A DNA stretch of 64,000 bases from assembly GCA_003247575.1 (NCBI GenBank), contig QJZC01000004.1:31588-95587 (forward strand), written 5' to 3'. Origin of the DNA: Pseudomonadota bacterium (GTDB lineage Bacteria; Myxococcota_A; UBA9160; SZUA-336). A program made the translations under genes and the position numbers. Position 1 is the first letter of the stretch. Each line of letters starts with the position of its first letter. Under the pieces are notes generated by a model, which saw only the letters and a program-made list of their open reading frames with translations, did not search any database and was not told where the DNA came from. Below are positions 54,119-62,000 of this stretch, piece by piece.

Positions 54119-55678
54119 TCATCCATGGCTTCTTTGTTCGAACTCGACGAGCGGCACTCGGTCATACAGAGCGACATCGACGTCTCGCGCGCGCAGCAGC
54201 CTCTCGATCTCCACAGCCGAGGTGTCGTCACGCCCGAGTGAGGCCGCCTTCTGGTCCCAGGCCAGCGGGTCGAAGGCATCTCGCTCCCGCTCGGATTGCT
54301 CGAAGACGCTCTCGAAGAATTCGCACGAGCGATATTCGTCCTCTCTCCCCAGCCACCGGCGGCGCTGCATGTAGTCGTAGAGCGCTACGGATAGGTTGGC
54401 AAAGCGTAGCATCTGATCCAGGTCTGGCTTCTGCCAGCTGTACGAAGACGTGACCTGTCCGTCTGCAGCATAGTCGAGCCATTCGGACCCATGACGTTGC
54501 ACGAGTGCCTCGAGCGAGGTTCCCGGGAGCACCGTCAGGTGATAGACGCGGAATCGTGTCGGGCGCGCCTCCTCGATCAGAAACTTGACCGAATCGACGA
54601 AGCCGTCGTACGTTTCCCCGGGGAAGCCCGCAATCAAATCGGTCTGGTAGCGCACTCCGTAGCGGGAGAGCCAGGGGAGGTTCTTGCGGATCAAGGTGAC
54701 GTCGTTTGCCCTCATCTCGACGGGGATCACAGGGTTTACGGTCTGTAGACCGACGTTGACGTAGCCGAAGTTCGCCAGCTTGAGCAGCTGCGCGAACTCT
54801 TCGTCGATCATCTCCGGTCGTACGAATCCATAGATGTACATGCCGTGATCACGTCGACTCGGGTCGGCAAGACCCCTCAACACCTTCTTCGCATTGTTTC
54901 GCTTTCCTCCCAGAATCGCATCCGTGATGAAGAGCTCCTCGACTCCGCGATCGAGGAAGATGTCGAACTCGGAAAGCAAGCGATCGACGGCGTGGTGCCG
55001 AAACCCGAGCTCCTGGGCATCGAAGCCACAGAAGGCGCAGGTGTAGACGCAGCCACGTGACATCTCCCACCATACGCACTTCCACTGATCATTCGCCTTG
55101 CGTTCGAAGAAGCTCGAACCCGAGGAGTCTGGCAGGTAGTACGACGTGATCTGCTGCATGGGAACGACTGCGCGATCCTGGACGCGCTTCTCGAAGGTCT
55201 CGTGCGACGAGACTCCTGAAAGCTCGATCTCTCCGGAGAGCAGCTGCTCGTAGTGACCTGTGAGGAGGTACTTGAGTGCCTCTGGGAACACCCGCTCCGC
55301 GTCCCCTCGAAAGAACAGATCCACGTCGGGATAGTCCAGATGAAAGGCGGCGTCTCCGTACAGAACCGAGAGGCCGCCCAAAAAGATTCTGACGCGCGGG
55401 AGTCGCTGCCGGAGCAGGGGGAGGGCACGCGTGATCACGGATTCGTTCCACGTATAGATTCCGAATCCGACGATGTCAGGCTGTCTGAATGCGACCGCCT
55501 CCGCCAGCGCCTCGGGCGTAGACTCGCTGTGCAGGCTGATCAGATCGATCTCGACCTGGCCGCGCAGCGCTGGATCGGCCTCTACGCTCGCGCCCAGGAA
55601 CATCGATGCCGCGGAATACGGCTGACGCCACTCGCGTGGGTCGTAGACCGTCGGTAGCAAGATCCGAGGTATGGTCAT
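54119..55678 (-). CDS. B12-binding-domain radical SAM enzyme
   Basis: 519 residues from ATG 55678. N-terminal cobalamin-binding-type domain (ILLPTVYDP, SAASMFLGASVEADP, DIVGFGIYTWNESV, FLGGLSVLYGD, VDLFFRGDAERVFPEAL) and radical SAM domain with the cluster motif EMSRGCVYTCAFCGF near 195 (CxxxCxxC). Later stretches TDAILGGKR, VGLQTVNPV and DLIAGFPGETYDGF are typical. The DxHxxG cobalamin ligand motif is not evident, so B12 may not be bound. Likely peptide- or small-molecule-modifying; substrate unknown. Between two partners in one operon. Confidence 0.85.
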   Translation of the reverse strand: MTIPRILLPTVYDPREWRQPYSAASMFLGASVEADPALRGQVEIDLISLHSESTPEALAEAVAFRQPDIVGFGIYTWNESVITRALPLLRQRLPRVRIFLGGLSVLYGDAAFHLDYPDVDLFFRGDAERVFPEALKYLLTGHYEQLLSGEIELSGVSSHETFEKRVQDRAVVPMQQITSYYLPDSSGSSFFERKANDQWKCVWWEMSRGCVYTCAFCGFDAQELGFRHHAVDRLLSEFDIFLDRGVEELFITDAILGGKRNNAKKVLRGLADPSRRDHGMYIYGFVRPEMIDEEFAQLLKLANFGYVNVGLQTVNPVIPVEMRANDVTLIRKNLPWLSRYGVRYQTDLIAGFPGETYDGFVDSVKFLIEEARPTRFRVYHLTVLPGTSLEALVQRHGSEWLDYAADGQVTSSYSWQKPDLDQMLRFANLSVALYDYMQRRRWLGREDEYRSCEFFESVFEQSERERDAFDPLAWDQKAASLGRDDTSAVEIERLLRARDVDVALYDRVPLVEFEQRSHG

Positions 55679-55700
55679 CCTGTGTACTGGCTCCCATCCG

Positions 55701-55747
55701 TTTGGTGTCGTGGGGTTTGGTGTTGCGTGGTTGGGTGTCGTGTATGG
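55701..55747. repeat. 15-bp tandem repeat between the radical SAM genes
   Basis: Three imperfect copies of TTTGGTGTCGTGGGG-type units (55701-55715, 55716-55730, 55731-55747) in the 94-bp gap before the second radical SAM gene. In the minus frame that runs into that gene they read as TPN-rich pentapeptides, but no start codon supports translation. Confidence 0.6.
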
Positions 55748-55772
55748 TTCGAGGTTGGGTAGATCATCGTGT

Positions 55773-57128
55773 TCACAGCGAGTGCGGCAGTCCCAGTTCT
55801 TCGAACGCAGGAACGTACGTGGGGCCTGGTACGAGTGGCTGCCCAGCCCCAACTGGGCAAAGCGGGTCCTTGGCAAAGAAGTCACCCGCAGCCTGGCTTC
55901 GAACGCGGCAGCCGCCGCGACAGGTGCTGTACGCAGAGCAGCTGTTGCACTCCGACAGGCTTCTCCCTCGCAGCTCGAGTAGGCGGCTTTCCAGGTAGAT
56001 CGACTCGATGCGCGCGTGGCGCACGTTGCCCGCAACGAAGTCGTTCATCATCGAGCAAGGCCGCACGTTGCCGACCGAGTCGATGGTGATCAGCTCCTTT
56101 CCTGCGACGCATCCCCAATCCCGTATGTGGGGGATTCTCCCGCCGAAGCAAGTGGCGGGGTTGACCGGACCGGAGACTTCGAGCTCAGGCGTCGATTCGG
56201 CTACTCGTCGAATCGACTCCAAGGCGACGTAGTAGCGCTTGGGGTCTTCGATCAAGTGGAGATCTCCCGACGCCTCCCCCGATGGGCGCATCGGGTTAAG
56301 TTTGACCTGATCGACGCCGAGCTGTTGCCCCAGCGCTACGTACCTGCGCACCTCCTCCTCGGATAGACTCGGGGGGAACGTGTACTTGATTGCCACGCGA
56401 GTCGAGCTTCCGCATTCTCTCCGTGCTTCGAGCAAGTTTCGTACACCTCGACGTGCGAGGTCGAAGGCCCCCGCGCCTCGCACCGCGTCGTTCGTTTCTG
56501 CATCGTAGCCGTCGATGCTGACGGTGATCGTCTTCAGGTCGTACTCGAGGATTCGCCTGGCTAGATCCTTGGTCAGCCGCGTCGCATTCGTGGTGATGCT
56601 GACGGAGATCGATCGGCTGCGTGCACCATGAAGATAGGCGAGAAGTGCCTTCGGAAACAGCAGGGGTTCGCCACCGGCGAGGTCGACGCGGAACACACCC
56701 ATGTGACGAAGCTCGTGAAAGATCCCGTCGATTTCCTCGAGGCTCATTTCCCGCTCGCGCTTGATTCCGCGTCGTTTGGGCTCGTCGTAGCACATGGTAC
56801 AGGAGAGATTGCACACGCTCGTGTAGTCGAAGTAGACATTCAGAGGTGCAGACAGGCTATCGGGCTGTGGGTTTCGGCGGACGACTTCGATCGTGTTCGG
56901 AGCGCAACCGTGGCTTCGGAGCCAGCCGAGTGCATCGCATGCTTCTCGCGGATCGAACTCTCGAAGATCCTTGCGGTTCGGAGTGCGGCGATCGCGAATC
57001 GTGATGTCGAGTGCTCGAATCGCCGCCCTCGAGACGGGAACGATATAGCGATGACGCTCGGGCGAGAACAGCAGCCAGCCAAAGAACTCCTCGCGAGCAA
57101 AGAACCGGCTGAGGGAATCAGACATCAT
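55773..57128 (-). CDS. SPASM radical SAM enzyme with PqqD-like N-terminus
   Basis: 451 residues from ATG 57128 (a second ATG follows at 57125); the open frame to 57398 uses AT-rich, non-coding-looking codons. Residues about 10-60 (AREEFFGWLLFSPERHRYIVPVSRAAIRAL) resemble a PqqD-like peptide-recognition element. Radical SAM motif SVCNLSCTMCYDEPKRRG near 105. The C-terminal SPASM domain is complete: C-x12-G-x4-C (GCVAGKEL...RPC), C-x2-C-x5-C-x3-C (CNSCSAYSTCRGGC) and a last DPLC. SPASM enzymes usually modify peptides, making cross-links, epimers or thioethers. First gene of the operon. Confidence 0.9.
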   Translation of the reverse strand: MMSDSLSRFFAREEFFGWLLFSPERHRYIVPVSRAAIRALDITIRDRRTPNRKDLREFDPREACDALGWLRSHGCAPNTIEVVRRNPQPDSLSAPLNVYFDYTSVCNLSCTMCYDEPKRRGIKREREMSLEEIDGIFHELRHMGVFRVDLAGGEPLLFPKALLAYLHGARSRSISVSITTNATRLTKDLARRILEYDLKTITVSIDGYDAETNDAVRGAGAFDLARRGVRNLLEARRECGSSTRVAIKYTFPPSLSEEEVRRYVALGQQLGVDQVKLNPMRPSGEASGDLHLIEDPKRYYVALESIRRVAESTPELEVSGPVNPATCFGGRIPHIRDWGCVAGKELITIDSVGNVRPCSMMNDFVAGNVRHARIESIYLESRLLELRGRSLSECNSCSAYSTCRGGCRVRSQAAGDFFAKDPLCPVGAGQPLVPGPTYVPAFEELGLPHSL

Positions 57129-57614
57129 GACGTCGTAGATTCTCTGCGTGCGAGCTGTGGACGCGGGGGCGCGGGAAAACGCCTGCGTGACTCGAAAGAT
57201 GGGAGGCGATCTCCCTGCAAGACTGCTTCTCCCTGTCCAGGAAGTTTTAGCGGATTCGACTGAAACCCGGAGCGTGATTCCTGACCAATCTGTCGTCGGG
57301 TGAACGAGGAAACGAGAGATAGATAGAATGAAACCGTCTATTGGTCCTCCTGAGCGTATCACAGACGAAATCGGTGCGTCATTATGAAACAATTCCATGT
57401 TGGCGAGATTTTGAATTCGTCGTGCGTTGCGAGATTCACTCGCATCGAGCAGAGGTGAATCGTTCTCGCCTCAGGCGAAGGGGGTACGTTCCTGCGCCGT
57501 GCGCTGCTCGCAGATTCAATCCGATGAGATGCGCAGCGCTACGGGCAAGCGAGCTCGATCTTCCAGTCTGTGCAGATCGAAGTTCGTCGCGAGGAGCAAG
57601 GTCATCAGCTCTTC

Positions 57615-57911
57615 CTACTGCTCCGGAGAGAGCTCGGTTCGCTTCCGATCGATCGAGGGAGATGCGAAGCGAGCGGGACAATCGCGCGTGTCGGAGCGTG
57701 CCGCATCAACGGAGATCTCGTCTTCAGAGCTCCGGTCGACGCGGACGACGGTTGGATCGCTGGTATACCCGACCACCAGCAGGCGCAGTGAGATTCGCGG
57801 CTTGATGTCGTGCTTCCACAGAACCGGCTCGCCGAGCGAGCGGAGAAGGGCGGACACATAGTTCGCACCATAGGAGTATATGCTCGATCCCGGAACGTGC
57901 TTTCCAGGCAC
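57615..57911 (-). CDS. Unrecognised small open frame, possibly a gene remnant
   Basis: 98 residues from an ATG. Codon third positions are GC-rich like neighbouring genes, and part (YVSALLRSLGEPVLWKHDIKPRISLRLLVVGY) looks protein-like. No ribosome site or signal peptide. It could be the 5' remnant of a longer gene. I do not recognise it. Confidence 0.3.
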   Translation of the reverse strand: MPGKHVPGSSIYSYGANYVSALLRSLGEPVLWKHDIKPRISLRLLVVGYTSDPTVVRVDRSSEDEISVDAARSDTRDCPARFASPSIDRKRTELSPEQ

Positions 57912-57918
57912 CTGAAAG
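57899..57918. repeat. 20-bp dispersed repeat, copy 1
   Basis: GCTTTCCAGGCACCTGAAAG, identical at 19 of 20 positions to 61433-61452. Both are followed by a G-GATTCA-type sequence. It is also partly self-complementary (CTTTC...GAAAG). Copy 2 is inside the toxin remnant. Confidence 0.6.
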
Positions 57919-58091
57919 CAATGGATTCATGGTAGATAGGCGATTGCTGAACTGCAGCCTCCCGCCAGGAGCGCCGTACCGATGGCGATCCCACCGAACC
58001 GCCTGCAGAGCCCAGAAGTTTCACGTCCAGGTCCTCGTTTCGTCACTGCCCTGCTCATTCACTCCCTCCTCACATCTTGGGTCCCACTCTT

Positions 58092-58129
58092 GATTGCCTG
58101 ATGCCTGGCCGATTGCCCGATGCCTGGCG
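58092..58129. repeat. 19-bp tandem repeat, two copies
   Basis: GATTGCCTGATGCCTGGCC (58092-58110) is followed at once by GATTGCCCGATGCCTGGCG (58111-58129), 17 of 19 identical. Located 160 bp upstream of the secreted protein gene at 58292. Confidence 0.7.
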
Positions 58130-58291
58130 AGTCCACCGCGCTTCGGCGACGCCTCATGCTGGGTCTCGGCTGCTCGACTTGCAGCGCACCAGAGAAGGCG
58201 CCGTGATAGTATCCGCGACGCTCTCATCTGGAAGCGGAACCTGCTCACTGACCCATGCGACGAATTTCATCGCTCTGACCCGGAGAAACCT

Positions 58292-59227
58292 ATGAGTCGA
58301 AGTCATCTCATTCTCACAGCTGTCCTCGTACTCGTCTGCGGCGATGTTGGATTGGTCCGCGCCGGAGAGCCCGTACGCATCCCGGGAACAAAGGTTTCGC
58401 TCGAAGCGCCCGACGGCTTCGAGCTCGCCGCGAACTTCGACGGTTTTTTCGATGAGCAGCGAGCCTCGTCCATAGCCGTCTCGGAGGTTCCCACGTCGGT
58501 GGAGGAGATGGCTTCGGGAATGTCCTCCGAGGCGCTCGCTGCTGGCGGCATGACGCTCTTGCAGACCGAACCCGCTAAGGTCGGCGGGCGCGATGGGCAG
58601 CTATTGAGGGTCACCCAGAAGGCGAATGGGGCCGAGTTCGAGAAGTGGCTCGCACTCGTTGGCGACTCCTCGACCACGATCATGATCGTGGCGACCTATC
58701 CGAAGGCCCTCTCTCAAGCGTTGCGCGACGAGTTGCGGGCGGCGGTGACCTCGGCGGTCTGGCGGCCGGAGCTGGAGATCGGATTGCTCGATGGGCTCCC
58801 GTTCCGCATCGAGGAATCCGAACGGCTCAAGGTGCAGCGGCGGATGCAGTCCACCTTGCTGCTCACTCGCGAGAATGCTCCGGCAGTGCTCTCGCCATCG
58901 GAGCCACTCCTGGTGGTTGGAAACTCCATCAGTCCGGTGGCGATCGAAGACCTCGAGAGCTTCTCCAAGGCGCGAGTTGCACAGACTGCGGAGCTGGTCG
59001 GCCTCGAGAACATCGAAGGCCAGAAGATTGAGCTGGCTGGCCTTTCGGCGTACGAGCTTACCGCGAGTGCCAAGGATGAGCAGACGGGGACACCGGTGAC
59101 GGTTTACCAGGCCATCGCCGCCGAGGGCGATACCTACTATCTCGTCCAGGGGATCATCTCTGCGGAGTCTGCGGACGACTACCTGGCCGAGTTCAAGCAG
59201 GTGGCCAGGTCGCTGAAGCTCCAATAG
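58292..59227 (+). CDS. Secreted protein, unknown function
   Basis: 311 residues from ATG 58292 with GGAGA upstream. Signal peptide (LILTAVLVLVCGDVGLVRAG). The mature start IPGTKVSLEAPDGFELAANFDGFFDEQRASSIAVSEVP resembles secreted proteins of the DUF1795/PsbP-like type, as do DGQLLRVTQKANGAEFEKWLALVGDSSTTIMIVATYP and the C-terminal repetition of the same theme. Convergent with the precursor peptide gene at 59376. I cannot assign a function. Confidence 0.75.
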   Translation: MSRSHLILTAVLVLVCGDVGLVRAGEPVRIPGTKVSLEAPDGFELAANFDGFFDEQRASSIAVSEVPTSVEEMASGMSSEALAAGGMTLLQTEPAKVGGRDGQLLRVTQKANGAEFEKWLALVGDSSTTIMIVATYPKALSQALRDELRAAVTSAVWRPELEIGLLDGLPFRIEESERLKVQRRMQSTLLLTRENAPAVLSPSEPLLVVGNSISPVAIEDLESFSKARVAQTAELVGLENIEGQKIELAGLSAYELTASAKDEQTGTPVTVYQAIAAEGDTYYLVQGIISAESADDYLAEFKQVARSLKLQ

Positions 59228-59290
59228 ACCGAAGTGGAAAGGGCTCACCGCGGCACGCTCCAGTCTCCCGCGAAGTCGCCTGGCAGCCAA

Positions 59291-59342
59291 GGGGCTCTGC
59301 CCCGGCGGCGGCTTCGCGAGAAGCGCTCATCGGAGCAGAGCC
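59291..59342. terminator. Nested inverted repeats between convergent genes
   Basis: Outer arms GGCTCTGC (59293-59300) and GCAGAGCC (59335-59342) enclose an inner hairpin GCTTC-GCGA-GAAGC (59311-59324); a second small stem GGGGC-TCT-GCCCC overlaps the left arm. Position between two converging genes suggests a terminator without T tract. Confidence 0.4.
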
Positions 59343-59375
59343 CGGAAGCGGCCCTCTCAGGCAAGGGGAAGAGCT

Positions 59376-59570
59376 CTAGAACAAGCGCGGGATCGGAGAA
59401 AAGCCGCCAAATTGAGGAACGATAGACGGACCGAACACAGGCGCCTGGGACGGAAAGCCGCCAAACGGTGGGACGATCGGAATCGTTCCCCTGCCGCCGA
59501 AGGCGGGGACGATCGAGACTGAGAATCCACCCGAGACTTCGGCAATCTCTTCTTTCGACAACGTACGCAT
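59376..59570 (-). CDS. Double-glycine-leader peptide with IVPxFGG repeats (candidate RiPP precursor)
   Basis: 64 residues from ATG 59570, with AAGGA seven bases upstream. The first 15, MRTLSKEEIAEVSGG, fit the bacteriocin-type leader (LSxEEIxxVxGG) cut after Gly-Gly by C39-peptidase transporters. The 49-residue remainder has no Cys and repeats a seven-residue unit three times: IVPAFGG (20-26), IVPPFGG (32-38) and IVPQFGG (50-56), with a related PVFGP at 44-48. It ends PIPRLF. Composition is Pro/Phe/Gly/Ile. A longer frame to 59609 is not needed. No transporter gene is visible; a nearby SPASM enzyme is the possible modifier. Function unknown. Confidence 0.78.
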   Translation of the reverse strand: MRTLSKEEIAEVSGGFSVSIVPAFGGRGTIPIVPPFGGFPSQAPVFGPSIVPQFGGFSPIPRLF

Positions 59571-60310
59571 CACGTTTTCCTTCGATAGTGACCGATGCGG
59601 CGCACCCACCTTGGGTGGTCGCTTCGATCTGTGTTTCGCTGGGAGTCGGAACTGTCACAGCATCAAGAGTGAGAGCGCATGGCACACTCACGAATCCATC
59701 CTGACTCCGCTGCAGAGTCGGTATGACGACTCCTACACAAGGAGCCTCGCGATGTAGAATTCGGATACGTCTGGAGCACGATCGAACGCCCGTTCGGCGC
59801 TTGAGTTTTGGGTCCCTGCGCGGAGTAGCGAGCCGCGTGAAGTTTCCCCGGGTCCCCGTACTGCGAGTCAAGTTGTAGGGCTCGGCCGCGTGGCAATGAT
59901 CGGGTGAATCTGGCTCCGTCTCTGAGAGTGGACCCAGATTCGCGCATCCCACGCATCTTGGGCTGCTCGCATGGAGGCCGTCAGTCGGGGGTTTACGGTG
60001 CGCTTGATCTCGAATCCGTCCAATCGGTCACGTACGCCTTGGGCGATTCGACCTGCCGGCTCCTCGCGATGGCGAGGCAGGGCTGCAAAATACGCACGAT
60101 GGCGAAGGAGGGTTGCAAGGTACACACGACGAATGGGCTCCTGGGGGTTTCGAGGTAGTGTTGTGCTGTCTTGTAGCCCGCGCCCAGGGAGGCGCGAGCT
60201 GCGGTGCATTGCGCTCGACGAATGCTCGAATGAACTGCTGGTGCCACTCCAGGGTAGTCCAGGCGCGCGCTCCGCACTGGGAACCACAACGATCGTTGGA
60301 GAACTCGTGC
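59571..60310. other. Intergenic stretch with a 30-bp tandem repeat
   Basis: No convincing gene. It holds the promoter for the precursor peptide near 59575-59750. At 60067-60126 two 30-bp units (CGATGGCGAGG/AAGG...) stand in tandem; read on the plus strand they would encode MARQGCKIRT-MAKEGCKVHT. No ribosome site precedes this frame. Confidence 0.45.
60067..60126 (+). repeat. 30-bp tandem repeat, two copies
   Basis: Unit 1 60067-60096 and unit 2 60097-60126 share about 23 of 30 bases and begin CGATGGCGA. A partial third start (CGAC) follows. Confidence 0.6.
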
Positions 60311-61348
60311 GTGTCTGAGAATGGAGTTGGAAGCCGGTGCTGGGTCGCGGTGCTCTCCCTCCTCATCGTGGGCGGCCTCGTTGGATGTCGCTTGATCCGC
60401 ACGCGAGCCAACGCGACGCGGATTGGCCCAGGCACCCAGGTCATGAAGCTCACGGTGGACGGAATCGAGCGAAGCTACTTGGTCCACCCGCCCAAGGATG
60501 GCAATGCGAAGCGGCCGTGGCCGGTGGTGCTCATGTTGCATGGCGGGGGTGGAACTGGAGCCGCCACCGCATGGGAGACGGGCTGGGAAGCCAAGGCCGA
60601 CGCCGCGGGCTTTCTCGTCGTTTTCCCGAACGCAGTCGCGCGCGACCCGTCGCGACCCGGTAGTTTTTCACGAAACCCACAGCTCTGGAACGACGGATCG
60701 GATCGCTTCTACCCGGGTCAGAGCGCAGTAGATGACGTGCGCTTCATCGATGTGTTGCTCGACGACCTCGGCGAGCGCTTCACAGTGGATTCTGATCGAG
60801 TCTTCGTTACGGGATTCTCGAACGGCGCCTCGATGAGCTTCCTACTCGGAGCGCAGCTCTCGAATCGAATCGCAGCAATTGCTCCCGTAGCAGGTGCCTG
60901 CTGGCGCGAACCGGTTGCGTTGCAGCGACCGGTCCCAATGCTGTACCTGACCGGCACCGAAGATCCTCTGAACCCGATCGAAGGGGGCCCACCCAAGCTG
61001 GCGACGGGTGGCAGTGACGCCGTACGTGCCAAGCCGAAGCCACCCGTCTGGAAGTCGATCCTCCGCTGGCTCCGTGCGCTCGACCTCGACCCGGTCCCGA
61101 CTCGCGTATCCGAACAAGCGGGCGTTCGTACGGAAATCTACGACCGCTCTGCGAGAGGCCAATCTCGAAGTGGAAACGTCCAGGTGGTCTACGTCTCCGT
61201 CGAGGGACTCGGGCACACTTGGGCTGGCGGGCGGAGCCTGCTCCCGAGGTGGCTCGTCGGAAGTACCTCGGACCGAGTCTCAGCGACCGACCTCATCTGG
61301 GAGTTCTTTCGGAGGCAGCCCCGATCCCCAGATATGACTGGCCGCTAA
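60311..61348 (+). CDS. PHB-depolymerase/feruloyl-esterase-like lipoprotein
   Basis: 345 residues from GTG 60311. Canonical lipobox LVGC at about residue 26, so outer- or inner-membrane lipoprotein. Alpha/beta-hydrolase: oxyanion region VLMLHGGGGTGA near 75, nucleophile elbow VTGFSNGASM near 175, the acid in LYLTGTEDPLNP, and catalytic His in VEGLGHTWAGG near 295. This is the LpqC/polyhydroxybutyrate-depolymerase-type esterase group; the natural ester is unknown. Confidence 0.87.
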   Translation: MSENGVGSRCWVAVLSLLIVGGLVGCRLIRTRANATRIGPGTQVMKLTVDGIERSYLVHPPKDGNAKRPWPVVLMLHGGGGTGAATAWETGWEAKADAAGFLVVFPNAVARDPSRPGSFSRNPQLWNDGSDRFYPGQSAVDDVRFIDVLLDDLGERFTVDSDRVFVTGFSNGASMSFLLGAQLSNRIAAIAPVAGACWREPVALQRPVPMLYLTGTEDPLNPIEGGPPKLATGGSDAVRAKPKPPVWKSILRWLRALDLDPVPTRVSEQAGVRTEIYDRSARGQSRSGNVQVVYVSVEGLGHTWAGGRSLLPRWLVGSTSDRVSATDLIWEFFRRQPRSPDMTGR

Positions 61349-61423
61349 CTGTCCTATCTGGACTCCCTACCTACCCCGGTTGCGGTCATCCCATCGCCAG
61401 GACGGATCAGCGGCGGCTGCAGG

Positions 61424-61575
61424 GGACGAGCAGCTTTCCTGGCACCTGAAAGTGTGGGGATTCAAATCAAGGGAGGTTGTGTGGCGAGATTGCCTTCCTG
61501 CTGCGCGCTCTTCAACAGGGGGAAGCGCTGGCGATGCCCCACTCGCCGAGCGTACGACAAGATCTTCTTGGAGAG
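61424..61575 (+). pseudogene. Remnant of a RelE/HigB-type toxin gene
   Basis: Two pieces in different frames are reminiscent of toxins of this class: first DEQLSWHLKVWGFKSREVV (frame of 61431), then after a +1 shift near 61475 GEIAFLLRALQQGEALAMPHS. Known members read roughly W-HGEIK-PPFS ... LLRRLQRGE-L-MPHSRP. The rest of the toxin is missing before the antitoxin start at 61579. It holds copy 2 of the 20-bp repeat (61433-61452). Confidence 0.5.
61433..61452. repeat. 20-bp dispersed repeat, copy 2
   Basis: GCTTTCCTGGCACCTGAAAG; differs from 57899-57918 at one base. Lies in the toxin remnant. Confidence 0.6.
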
Positions 61576-61578
61576 ACG

Positions 61579-61893
61579 ATGGATTCTCGTAAGCGAAAAC
61601 AGTTGGAGAAATCCGGCTACCGGGTAACGGATACAAAGGAATTCGTCGGACTGTCCGACGAAGAAGACTGCATGATTCGTACGCGGCTCGCGCTCGTCCG
61701 GCAGGTGCGTGAGCTGCGAAAGAAGCAGGGATGGACCCAGGTTCAGTTGGCTCATGCGATGGGCTCCACTCAGGCGCGCGTTGCGAAGCTCGAGAACGCT
61801 TCTCCAGAAGTTTCCGTGGATCTGCTCTTGCGCGTGGTCTTTGCGTTGGGTACGAGCCCGAAGGATCTTGCGAAGATCTTGAAGGTGGCCTAG
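61579..61893 (+). CDS. XRE-type antitoxin-like regulator (orphan)
   Basis: 104 residues from ATG 61579 (GGAGAG upstream). HTH region VRQVRELRKKQGWTQVQLAHAMGSTQARVAKLENASPEVSVDLLLRVVFALG, the HigA-like pattern seen in antitoxins placed after their toxin. The N-terminal DSRKRKQLEKSGYRVTDTKEFVGLSDEED is also typical. Its toxin partner appears broken, so it may now only regulate. Confidence 0.8.
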   Translation: MDSRKRKQLEKSGYRVTDTKEFVGLSDEEDCMIRTRLALVRQVRELRKKQGWTQVQLAHAMGSTQARVAKLENASPEVSVDLLLRVVFALGTSPKDLAKILKVA

Positions 61894-62000
61894 CGCGATG
61901 CGGATCTACAGCCAGGCCTGACGACGTACGCCGTCAGGTCTGCCGGGCCCGGTTGCTGGCCGCGTGCATCGTATCCACCGGTTTCGGCCTCCGAGAGCCT

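Larger units (their letters stand above)
57129..58291. other. 1.16-kb low-GC-like spacer upstream of the radical SAM operon
   Basis: AT-richer than its surroundings near 57340-57430. It should hold the operon promoter. Contents: one unrecognised open frame (57615-57911), a 20-bp sequence shared with the toxin remnant at 61.4 kb, and a 19-bp tandem repeat. No clear gene otherwise; it looks like decayed or acquired DNA. Confidence 0.45.

Noticed and set aside
59868..60287. 139-residue minus-strand frame in the 59.6-60.3 kb spacer
   Set aside because: No start site, no recognisable motif, and it spans the tandem repeat.
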